From Gongronella butleri (lineage: Eukaryota; Mucoromycota; Mucoromycetes; Mucorales; Cunninghamellaceae): a stretch of 64,000 bases of DNA. Position numbers and translations under genes: made by a program. The stretch lies in the NCBI GenBank assembly GCA_025201375.1, contig JAIWZP010000011.1, positions 62,001 to 126,000 on the forward strand, read 5' to 3'. Positions 21,902 to 31,844 of the stretch are shown in pieces (the stretch's first letter is position 1; each line of letters starts with the position of its first letter). The notes under the pieces were generated by a model, which worked only from the letters and a program-made list of their open reading frames with translations, had not been told where the DNA came from and did not search any database.

Positions 21902-23641
21902 TCAAATCTTGGAGCAAAGGGTCTGCTCAATGTTCAAAGCCACAGTCTTGTTGGCCTCTGCGATGGCGGGATGCAGCAGCTTGGTCAAATTGGCCAGATT
22001 GTCGGCCAGGGCTCTGTTGTGCAAGACGGTGATTTCCTCGTCGTTGCCAAACAATTTCAAGATGTTCGTCAAGTTCACCTTGATTTCGCCTGTCGCCATT
22101 GAGGTGAGCCTCGTCACGTCCGCCTTGTCGACTTTTGCGCTCTTGCCAAATTTGAGCACTGCTGTTCCAATCATGTTCATCAAGGCGGCACCAGCATTTG
22201 TTGTGTTGCCATGGTCTGCTAATGTGAACACAGTGAGCGGCTGATGCTTGATTGATCTGGTCAGCGGCCCCGAACAGCGTGTCAAGAAATAGGTGCTCGC
22301 GTCGTCAAACTTGGAATTCAGCTGCCGCAATTGGTGCAGATAGGCGATCTTGCTCGTGCCCACAGCCGTCACGTCCCGGGCAAGTTTCTGCGCCATAATC
22401 ACGCTCTCAAAATCCAAAAAGATCATCGTGGCCATGGACGTGGACTTGGTCTCCAAGTCGAAATTCACCGCGCTGGCGCCAAGGCAGGGGCGGCTTCTTG
22501 TCTGGTCCTTGTTGTCCAGGCGCAAAGATGACGTGACAAGCATGTTGCACGTCTGTGTGCCGATCACAAGTTTTTTGCCGTCCTTGCTGTTGATGATGGT
22601 TGGCCAAACGTCCTTGTAACGGCAGCCGATTGGTGGTGGAAGGGATGAATGAATAGGCACGCCTTTCACAATGCCGGATGGCTCCCGATGCGCGTCAAGC
22701 GTCTTGCCACGACCATAGGCTTCAATGGTGTTCATCAAAATCGCCTCATGGGTGTCTGATTGGAAGAGGATGCCACCGGCAAACAGCTGCGCAACAACGT
22801 ACTTGCTGTGTTCATGAAATCGCCAGTCAAAGTTGGCGAGGTCGCAAAGCTCTGCGGTCAGCTCAATGTATCGTCGGTGCTGCAGCACGAAAGTGTAAGG
22901 TGACATGGCCAAGAGTGATTGCACATCGCGGGGATACGTCCAAGCATGGGCACAATCGTCGTTGTCGTCGTGTCGTCGCTTTTTTGGCAACATCATCTTC
23001 CGAATCGTGTACTTGTCGCCAGCGGCGTTGTCGATGACATGAGGGTGAGCAAGCGCACTATGTTCGATGCCTTGTGCTTGTCCAATTAGCGAAAATGGCA
23101 CCAATTCCATGGCGTCGATGAGCTTGATCGTCTGTGCGTGCTGCGAGCTCTCGCGATCGATGATATTGCAGGGATAAATGATCGCTTCATTGTAATCTCT
23201 TCCTTTTTGCTCCATGCTCGTCACCTGCACGTCTTGCACATGAATGTTTGGCTGCACCATGATGACGTCAAGTTCGGGGTCCGACGCGCCTGATTCCTCA
23301 TCTTGGCTGAAGGGAGTAAAACAAAAAAAAAAAAAAGACGCGTGAGTTGACGCGCCGCGCGTCGTGATGAGCACAGAGCATTGCTAAAGTGAGAGAAAAA
23401 AATACCTGAGATGAATGGACAGGTGTTTTTCTTGGTCCTCCAAATTCGCAAAGGTGGCCGTGCACGACGGGCAGCGAAATGCGTCGCCTTCCTTGACGGC
23501 TGCTTTGGCGCCTCGAATTCCAGCGGGAAGGTTCATGCCGTGCTTTTTCTTGTAATGCTCGCGTGCCTTCGCCTTGGTAGTAAAAGTCTTGCATCCACCA
23601 CTTGGATTCTTGCACTCGTGGCAGCCGATTTGTAGAGTCAT
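21902..23641 (-). CDS. Orphan C2H2 zinc-finger protein, two exons
   Basis: Exon 1 is 23406-23641 and exon 2 is 21902-23306, giving 546 residues. The intron (99 nt, phase 2) ends in a T run and TTCAG and joins HLSIHL to SQDEESG. Near the N-terminus are a Cys/His cluster (C7, C10, C17, H29, H34) and a classical C2H2 finger (C57-x2-C60-x12-H73-x3-H77). The remaining 470 residues match no family I know. They look globular, with an acidic-basic mid region (PKKRRHDDNDD) and a helical C-terminus (GEIKVNLTNILKLFG, LANLTKLLHPAIAEANK). A degenerate relative lies at 4665-5740, so this is a small family. Nuclear DNA or RNA binding is a guess from the fingers only; a domesticated mobile-element protein is an alternative. 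The start is the ATG at 23641; the longer upstream frame runs into a poly-C tract and the satellite. Confidence 0.7.
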
Positions 23642-23734
23642 AAAGAAAAAAAAAGTAAAAAGTAGCGCAAGAATGAAAGAAAAGAAAAAAAAAACTTCAA
23701 AAAAAAGAAAAAAAAGGGGGGGGGTGGGGCGGGC

Positions 23735-24735
23735 GAGCCTCGCGTCTAAGCTGAAACAAACCGCAACTGGACGAACATGCGATTGGCTGAATCCCACCAA
23801 TGAAAAGCTGCAGGTCACTTTTCGGTCACTTTTCGGTCACTTTTCAGGCGCGCGCTTTTCAGGCGCGCTTTTTGGTCACTTTTCCAAGAATTGACCCGAA
23901 CAACCGTGATGAGTGTGTGACTGGGTTCTGCCTTGGCTTCCTTGCAGCCGCGCTTTGAAGGTGCCTTGAGCCAACCCGCAACTGGACGAGCATGTGATTG
24001 GCTGAATTCCACCAATGAAAAACTGCAGGTCACTTTTGGGTCACTTTTGGGTCACTTTTGGGTGACTTTTGGGTGACATTTGGGTGACTTTTGGGTGACT
24101 TTTGGGCGCTTTGAAGGTGCCTTGAGCCAACCCGCAACTGGACGAGCATGTGATTGGCTGAATTCCACCAATGAAAAACTGCAGGTCACTTTTCGGTCAC
24201 TTTTGGGTCACTTTTGGGTCACTTTTGGGTGACATTTGGGTGACATTTGGGTGACTTTGGGTGACTTTTGGGTGACTTTTGGGTGACTTTTGGGTGACTT
24301 TTGGGTGACTTTTGGGTGACTTTTGGGTGACTTTTGGGTGACTTTTGGGTGACTTTTGGGTGACTTTTGGGTGACTTTTGGGTGACTTTTGGGCGCTTTG
24401 AAGGTGCCTTGAGCCAACCCGCAACTGGACGAGCATGTGATTGGCTGAATTCCACCAATGGAAAAACTGCAGGTCACTTTTCGGTCACTTTTCGGTCACT
24501 TTTCGGTCACTTTTGGGTGACATTTGGGTGACATTTGGGTGACTTTTGGGTGACTTTTGGGTGACTTTTGGGTGACATTTGGGTGACTTTGGGTGATTTT
24601 TGGGTGACTTTTGGGTGACTTTTGGGTCACTTTTCAGGCGCGCGTTTTGGTCACTTTCCAAGAATTAACCCAAACACCGTGATGATTGACTGGGTTTTGC
24701 CTTGGCTTCCTTGCAGCCGCGCTTTGAAGGTGCCT
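23735..24735. repeat. Compound minisatellite: 11-bp unit inside a higher-order repeat
   Basis: An 11-bp unit, GGTCACTTTTC or GGGTGACTTTT and close variants, is repeated in blocks (about 24029-24105, 24184-24394 and 24470-24640). Between blocks a fixed segment recurs: CGCTTTGAAGGTGCCTTGAG, CCCGCAACTGGACGAGCATG, TGATTGGCTGAATTCCACCA and ATG-AAAACTGCAGGTCACTT. Copies start at about 23735 (partial), 23950, 24105, 24400 and 24718 (partial). A second shared segment with CCTTGGCTTCCTTGCAGCCG occurs at 23930 and 24700. The array begins about 95 bp upstream of the orphan C2H2 start codon. Minus-strand open frames reading K-V-T-Q-K-S-P in all three frames are a by-product of the 11-bp period. Confidence 0.9.
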
Positions 24736-25347
24736 TGAGCTCTATTCTCTTTTCTTTTTTTTTCGGTCGCTTTTCGTACTCAGGATTTGTTCAACAAGTT
24801 AGCGTGTATTATTGTTTTTTTCTGCATGCAAAGCAATATTTTTTTACGCGCAAAATGGAGGTGAGGTGCCGCGCACGTTGGTGGTATGGGACGCACAGTT
24901 AGTGGTGTGAGGCGCTCAGATTGGAGCCTGATGCACGCAAATGGGGGTCAATGCGTTGCAGTGCGCGGGGAAAAAAAAGGCAAGTCGCAACGACATTCAC
25001 TGTGCTCACTTGCGACAACACTCACCAGTTTGAAAAAAAAAAAACGTCCTTAAAACGCCTATAATTTGCGACAATAGCCTGTGTGGCTCAAAGAAAGTCG
25101 TGCCAACACTGCCTGCAACACAAAAATAACGTGAAAATGCGTCAAAAAAAAAAAAGAGACCACAAAAAGCCAAAATTTCGGACAACACTCGCTTGTTGCT
25201 GTAGCAGTGGCGTAAGATAACCACCCACACGCATCGCACCTGCAGCAATTTTCACCTGTGTGATGCAAAAAATGTCGTGGCAACATAGTCACAAAAAGAA
25301 AACGCCGCAAGTTGCCTCAACACCGGATAAAAAGGATCAAAAGTGCA
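24736..25347. other. Intergenic, no gene seen
   Basis: Contains A runs and a recurring phrase TTGCGACAA-ACTC (around 25011, 25068 and 25180) that hints at a degraded local repeat. No coding pattern was recognised. Confidence 0.35.
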
Positions 25348-25460
25348 GTATCAAAAAGAATCTGAATTGCTGGTTCATTTGCCCTTCTCCAGCTTTCTTT
25401 CGTCGTATTACAAGATGACTGTTGCAGTGGCAAATGAACCCTCTTGATTCATTTTGATAC
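25348..25460. repeat. Short inverted repeat (hairpin) of 113 bp
   Basis: The left arm GTATCAAAAAGAATC with TGGTTCATTTGCC pairs with the right arm GGCAAATGAACC with GATTCATTTTGATAC. Arms are about 33-35 bp with a few mismatches and a loop of about 45 bp. It resembles a small MITE or a fold-back. No target duplication was identified. Confidence 0.7.
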
Positions 25461-26759
25461 TTCTTGATACTGAAGCACCGATGAAACGCGTTTTTTTCTC
25501 AGCGAGAATATGCGTCAGGATTTCTAAATTTACGCATTTCAGGGGTCACCACTAGAGACGTGAGGTGCATCGAGGAAATTCGAGGGCGACGCGTTCTTTC
25601 TGGGCAAAAGTTCAAATTTATGCAATTGGTGAAACGCGTCACTGTCTCAACGACAAAGCGCGCCAGAGACCCCAAATTACAACCACACACGAGCCATCAC
25701 CAGAGACACAACATTAATACTGTACACTTGTATTTTGTGGAAATATCATATCATAGACCAGCCAACAATTACGAAGATTAGATTTCTAGTTCTAGAATTA
25801 AAACCCCCCAATATCAATGCCCGTTTTTTTCGTTTTTCTATAATGTTGATTGCCTTCAAAATTTTACACAACCTGTCTAACCTCAGTCTTAAATCATGTA
25901 TATCTTTTTCAAATCCATATTTCTTTTGCTTTGCGACATGTCCTTTGATTTCCATACAAAAAAAAACTTCATTAAGCTGTAAAACAAAAATTGAAGGGAG
26001 CACCCTGTTGCGCATCGGACCAAAAAAAATTGGCATGTCCGGCATCCTTTTTTTTTTTTTTTTTTTGTGCTTGATCTCGCTTCTTTTCCCCTTTTTTTGG
26101 TCATCGTCCAGGGGCAACGACTCAATTAACTCCTCGCTTTCAAATATGGCACGCTCATTGAGGCAAAAAAAAAAAAGGAATTGAGTATGCACGCCATATC
26201 CCACATCTCTCTTTCGCGTGAATGCATCCTTTTTTTTTTCTTTTGCAGCGTTTTATTTCATCGCCCAGCAACGAGACAGCGACTTTTTCAACCTTCTCTT
26301 TGCATCCGAAAGCGGCTCTCTTTGAGGTATGATATCGGCCAAAAAAAAAAAAAAAAAAAAAACGAGGAGAGAAGGATAGCTATTATATTTTGTGTGATGG
26401 CAAAAGGAAAAATGCATTGTGTTGTGGCAATATGATATTTTTTGTTAGTCTCGCTGCATCGTGTGTCCAGAAGCGATATGGAGTGGGAAATCGTATTGCA
26501 GCGACAAAAAAAAAAAAAAAAAAAAAAAAAAAAGGTGAGAGAGATCGTTTGCGTTTTTTTTTAGCACAAGGAAATGGAGATTGAGATTATTTTACATGCT
26601 TGCACTCATTTTTTGGCGCCGTGGGCGGCCACGATCAAGGCATTTCGCCCTCAGTATGCATTTGTGACCATTTTCACGAGTGTACCAGGATAAAGGCCCC
26701 AGATGGCCCATTTTAATAGAAGTGCACCAAAAATTGATCAGCCAGTCCCGATGACGACC
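25461..26759. other. Intergenic with long A/T homopolymers
   Basis: T runs (26047-26066) and A runs (26341-26362 and 26504-26533) dominate. A minus-strand open frame (25746-26204) crosses several of these runs and has no family features. No gene was recognised. Confidence 0.4.
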
Positions 26760-27560
26760 CAAATTACAGTGTAGCGTGAAATGGCGGGCTAGAAACCTCG
26801 AATGGCACCTAACTTGCAAGGTTCCAAAAGGCATCAGGGCGCGCCACACGCAAATCAAATTTTAGTCGTGGCGAGCGCCCAAACCAAAATTGAAAAAATG
26901 GGTCTTCAGATTTCCATCAAACTTCCACAGAAGAGACAATGCAGGGAGAAACCACGGAAAACGCCAAAAACCAGTAGGGACGATCTGGTGATTGACGAGC
27001 AATTCGTAATTTTACTGTAGATTAAAATTCAAGCGCGAATTGCATGGGAAAAACGCGTCCATAGAGCCGCGCCGACGCGCCCACTAGCAAGAGCGCCGCC
27101 AGGTGCATGAAATTGATCAGGAACAGGCGCGTGCAACACGATGTCTGACGCGGTTTTCACGCGTCAAAGTTACCCCGCAAACCAACTGTTCGCATCAATT
27201 CTGCCCGGATTTCGTTTTTTTTGCAGTGATTATTGACATCCATGTACGAAGCAGATTGAGATATTTCTGCTGGTCTCTGTTTCGCAGCTCTTTGGCCAAT
27301 TTTCGTCGACTTTGATTTGAGACGAAAAAAAGAGGCAAATTGCATTTACGCGGAAAGCAGCTGATGTACCTCCTTTTTTTATTGCATCTGTATCCATCAT
27401 TGGGGTGACATAACCATGTGGCTGAATGGCGTGGCGATCTGAGGACTTAAATTTTGCTCTTTTCAAATCCTCGACTGCACCCCTTGGAAAATCCGAGATT
27501 TTCGAACATGGCGATTGCTCAAGTAAGCGTCCTACAAGTCAACCCATTAGACGCTTTTCC
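26760..27560 (+). repeat. Dispersed repeat family, copy R2
   Basis: Same order of blocks as R1: GGGCGCGCCACACGC, GAAACCACGGAAAACGCC, TCCATAGAGCCGCG, CCACTAGCAAGAGCGCC, TGAATGGCGTGGCGATCTGA, and the terminal core CGACTGCACCCCTTGGAAAA with GATTTTCGAACATGGCGATT. The minus strand keeps an open stretch reading KFKSSDRHAIQPHGY, which aligns with KFRSADRHA in R4 and PPDRHVIQPYG in R3. Confidence 0.7.
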
Positions 27561-28410
27561 CCCTGTTCATTAGCAAATCTTGAATAAAAATCACAGATCG
27601 ACAACTGTGGACCGTTGTTGAGCAAGTGCCATTAACGAAAATATCGAAAAAAGCTGTTTTCTCCATCGGTTTTGATCGGATTGCAGTGAAGTTGGACTTA
27701 TTCAAATGGTGCTTTCGACACGCTAAAAGCTCTGGAAGTCGTTCTTTCCGTTGTCGAGAAAAATGAGTTAGAAAACTGTTCAAATGTTTAAATGGATTTT
27801 GCAAGCATGGCAACGTCGTTTATCGGGCAAGCAAACAAGCAAGAAATGACGAAACCCGAGCGTGCCTCATTCAAGTCGTACCAGTTTCACCACGATCCAC
27901 AGAATATTTCGAGATCCAGTGCTAAAGTTGCAAAATAACGGAATTTTGGATTCATCTGCATAATGATCGAGTCGACCTTCGGGTTTTAATTTCTCACGAG
28001 AAGAGAAAATCAAAAAATACGTGCATCAAGTGGTCTCGCACCTTTCAAAAAAGCTAGAAGTGGTCCCACATCTTGCCAGGCCAGACAAGGGCCTATGGAC
28101 CTTGTACGCAAGAAATCTGCACACACCACCACTCCTCAATCTGTGCGCCTCACCACTTGTCGCACCGCCAATCTACGCACACGCACTGTCAAAGAACGGG
28201 TGTTTCGGACTTTGCTGGCCTGCTGTGCCCCCAGAATTTTTTTTACAGCCTATCATACTGTAAAATTCGCTACTACAGCCAATGTTAAGCATGAATATCA
28301 CGTTTCTCGATCAATCTTTGGTTTTTTTTTCTAAGAGCGTGGTCGAATTCACTCTACGGCAAAGTTTCGTAGCGCTGGGATGAGTCCTTGGTGATGAAAT
28401 AAAAAAAGAG
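27561..28410. other. Intergenic, no gene seen
   Basis: No supported gene. Around 28228-28255 the phrase CAGAATTTTTTTTACAGCCTA closely matches one at 49075-49099, suggesting a small dispersed element. Nothing else was recognised. Confidence 0.35.
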
Positions 28411-28806
28411 GTGGTGGGTCATGTCAAAAGGTATCTGGAGGGTCCTCCACTTTGAGAGAGGTTATGCTGTTCAAGAGGATTGCATCCAAATGATATGCGA
28501 TGCTCAAGCTCAAGAATGTTCAAGTTTTCACGGCCATGGACCTGGTGCACTCTTGCAAAACAACATTTTAGTTTAAAAACGTCCCAATCGCGCCATTTTT
28601 TTTATACCGTGTGTGGTATGTGTGCATTGGTGATGAGTAGATGAGGGTGGCACTTGATGAGGGGGAAGGTTGCTTTTGGACGGCAACATCTGTCAACATT
28701 AAGGCGCGAGACGACGCGAAAGCGTCATGATCCGTGATCGCGAACATTTGGCACATTGGTTTTGGACGGATCGCCGTGCAAAAAAGTAAGGTTACACGGG
28801 CAAAAT
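28411..28806 (+). repeat. Direct repeat copy B, directly upstream of the first TRK gene
   Basis: This copy matches 21167-21608 over its whole length with small indels, and ends with the same AAGGTTACACGGGC block. It lies immediately ahead of the first TRK gene, whose ATG is 119 bp further on, so it may form part of that promoter. A longer open frame would start inside the repeat's end (28805), but the translated leader is low-complexity and absent from the sister gene. Confidence 0.85.
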
Positions 28807-28924
28807 GCGACGCGTCTTGCCATTGGCCACAATGCAGGTTTTAAATCAGCTTTCTTTTCCCGTGCTTCTTTTTTTCTTGTTTCTCTTGTTCTCTTGTTCT
28901 TTTTCTTTATCCTTTTTGCCCTCC

Positions 28925-31417
28925 ATGTCGTTGATGCAGACGATGGCACGGCAGTGGCGTGCTGCCCGGACGCATATACACTTTATTCATTTGCACTACT
29001 TTTACTTTTTTTGCCTGATCTTTGTGTTCACCGGTCTCTTTTATATTCAACCAGGCACGACCTGGGCCTTTATCGATGCTTTCTTCATGGCGACAAGCTC
29101 ATGCACGAACTCGGGGCTGAATACGATTGCCGTGTCTGCCTTGTCCAACTATCAAACGGTGGTTGTCTTTTTTGGTACGTTTTTTGGCTCGCAAGTGGGC
29201 ATGTCACTATGGATAGTGCTTGTTCGGCGTTACTACTTTTCCAAACGGTTCGATGAAATGCTCCTGTTCAACCAGGCGCAGCGGCTGCGCGAACAGAGTC
29301 AGCGGCGACGAAAAAGGCGAAAAATGCAGCGAAAAAAGCAACAGCAGCAGCCGTTTCACCGTCGATTCTCGTTGGCGTCGTTCCACAAGGCCGAGGAGGA
29401 AGGACGCGACCCCAACAAAAAAGAGGCGCTCGAAAAACAGCCTGCGCAGCAAGGTCTCGACGAAGGCGTGTCGCCTGTTGCTTCCGGCATTGCATTTGCA
29501 GATGATCTCGAGCAGCAGCGCGCGCACGCGCGTCATCGATTTGAGCAATCGCGACGCAAGGCATGGCCCAATGACCGTGACGACGACAATGACGACGACG
29601 GCGACGACGCGACAACGGACGTGGATCCCGAAATGGACGAATTGGAGAGGCGTGCGACGAAAATCCTGCAGCAACTTGACAGCCGGCATCATGCAGCGGA
29701 CAGCGACGATGTGGACGACGAGCAAGAAGGCGAAGAGACCGATGGTGACGATGACGACGATGACGAGCACGATCTGGGAAGCATGCATCGAGATGGAAGT
29801 GGTCTGCCGGCATCGTCAAGTACGAAAAGGCGGCGGCGGCGGCCATTGCCCGGGGACAAGCTCACACAGGAGGAGCGATACCACCTTGGCGGCGTTGAAT
29901 ATCGCGCGCTTGATTTCTTGGCCGTGTTCATCCCGTGCTATTATTTTCTGTTTGTCATAGTGTTCGCCTTCATGATCCGCGTGTACGTTGCCGCGTCAAC
30001 CTATGCGCAAAATGTGCTTCAAACGTCGAATCCGACACCGGTGGATCCTTGGCTCTTTTCGTTCTTTTTGTCGCTGTCTGCCTTTAACAATCTGGGACTC
30101 AATATGCTGGACGCGTCCATGGTGCCATTTGACAGCTCGGCGGCGCCTCTGATCCTGACAATTGTGCTGATTCTAGCAGGCAACACGGCGTATCCCATCA
30201 TTTTGCGCAGTACGCTTTGGATGATGCGCAAGCTGACGCCGTCGTCGCGCGCCATGTTCCGCGAAACACTCACGTACCTGCTGGAAAACAGCCGTCGTTG
30301 CTACACACATCTTTTTCCGAAGTCCCAGACCCTCTGGCTGCTGGCCATCCTCATTGCCATCAATGTCGGCGAGGTCATCAGCCAATTGGCCCTGAATTAC
30401 TGGTTGCCCGTGCTCGACGATGTCACCTGGGGCTATCGCATTTTGGACTCTATCTTCCAGGCCGTTGCTACGCGCAATGGTAAGAAAAAAAAAAGAGGAA
30501 AAATGAAAAAAAAAAAAGTGCTCAATTGCTTTTTTTTCACCTTATGATAGCCGGCTTTTCGGTGTACAACATTGGTGGTCTCAATCCGGCGTCACAGATG
30601 ATCCAGGTGATGGCCATGTACGTTTCAGTGTATCCTGTAGCTATTTCGATTCGAAACAGCAATGTTTACCAGGTAAATCTGCAATGAAAACAGAAACAAC
30701 GACTTTCTGGATCCATTGCATCGCTGACGCGCTCTTTTTTATATATAAAAGGAACGCTCGCTCGGGATTTACCATACGCAGGACGAGTCGACGTATGACA
30801 CCAATGTGCCCGAGGGCCCGTCGCTGCAATTGCGTCTGCGGCGGCATCCGACCGTGACGAGCATGGTCACGGCGAGCAAAAAAGTGCTTTGGTCGCCCAA
30901 TTTCTTTGTGCTACAGCAGATCCAAAAGCAAATGTCGACGGACTTGGGATGGCTCGCACTGGGCGTGCTGATCATCACCATGGCCGAGGCCACGCGCATC
31001 ATGGACACGTCGCCGATCACTGTGTGGTCCATTGTCTATGAATGCGTGAGCGCCTTTGGCAATGTGGGCACGTCGCTCGGTAATCATTTCGGCAATTGGC
31101 CCTTTTTTTGTTATCATTTTCTCATTTTTCTCATTTTTCCCTTTTTTTTCACGTTAGGCTACCCGAATTCGGTTCTGTCACAGAGTGGCGAGTACCGCGT
31201 GTTGAGCAAGCTTGCGCTGATCATGCTCATGTACCGCGGGCGGCATCGTGGGCTGCCATCGTCGGTAGACCGCGCGGTTATGCTGCCATCGGACGCAATG
31301 CACGCCAGTGAATTGGAGGATCAGCGCGTCCGGCGGCGCGCATCCATGCACAGCATGGCCAGCACACCGCACATGTCGCGGCGCGCCAGCAGCCACGTAT
31401 TTGCCGTTGAAAAATGA
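28925..31417 (+). CDS. TRK-type potassium transporter A, four exons
   Basis: Exons are 28925-30479, 30551-30672, 30752-31079 and 31158-31417, giving 754 residues. It is a plasma-membrane K+ uptake carrier of the fungal Trk1/Trk2 type, built from four M1-P-M2 units. The four selectivity-loop regions are visible: SSCTNSGLNT, LSAFNNLGLNM, ATRNAGFSVYN (formed across intron 1) and SAFGNVGTSLGYPNS (formed across intron 3). A large cytosolic loop of roughly 270 residues between the first and second units is rich in Arg, Gln and Asp and contains the conserved GIAFADD. The fungal block YRALDFLAVFIPCYY follows it. The start ATG at 28925 follows a CT-rich stretch and matches the start context of the sister gene. 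It is a tandem duplicate of the gene at 31845. No frame break was seen. Confidence 0.93.
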
Positions 31418-31844
31418 TGTTTGTAAATAAAATATTAAGAATTAGAGTAAACTATGCCATTTTGCGCCATTTTTGTCATTGGTTCCTCTCGTTGCGGAAA
31501 GCCTTTTTCTGCAGGGATGCACAGAGAGCACAGGGAGCACAGACATATTGCAAGCCTCCCCCACATTCCTCCTCTTTTTTTTTTTCCCTGTTTGTTAAAT
31601 CATCAGATGATTTCCTCCATTGGTGATCAGATTTGTCAAAGGAGGTGGGATGAATTGCCTTCAAAGGCAAGGACCCGGGGTCCCGATTGACGTTTTGGCA
31701 TCGGGATGGGAGGCGGAGAAAGCAGAAATTTGCCAATTGTTCGTCTTTTCTCTTTTTCTCTCATATTTTTCTCTTCCACCCTTGCCCACTCTTTTCTCTT
31801 TCTTTGTTCTTAAAAGGTTGGTCTCTTTTTTTTTTTTTTCTTCC
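31418..31844. promoter_or_regulatory. Spacer between the two TRK genes
   Basis: The 427 bp hold the 3' end of the first TRK gene (AATAAAATATTAAG near 31427) and the promoter of the second, whose ATG is preceded by a TC-rich tract at 31745-31843. No other feature was recognised. Confidence 0.5.

Noticed and set aside
24197..24477. Three overlapping minus-strand frames encoding K-V-T-Q-K-S-P repeats
   Set aside because: An 11-bp tandem repeat keeps all three frames open with the same peptide; there is no independent sign of coding.
28805..28924. Earlier ATG extending the first TRK protein by 40 residues
   Set aside because: The extension begins at the end of a dispersed repeat, is low-complexity, and is absent from the sister gene; the ATG at 28925 has the matching context.
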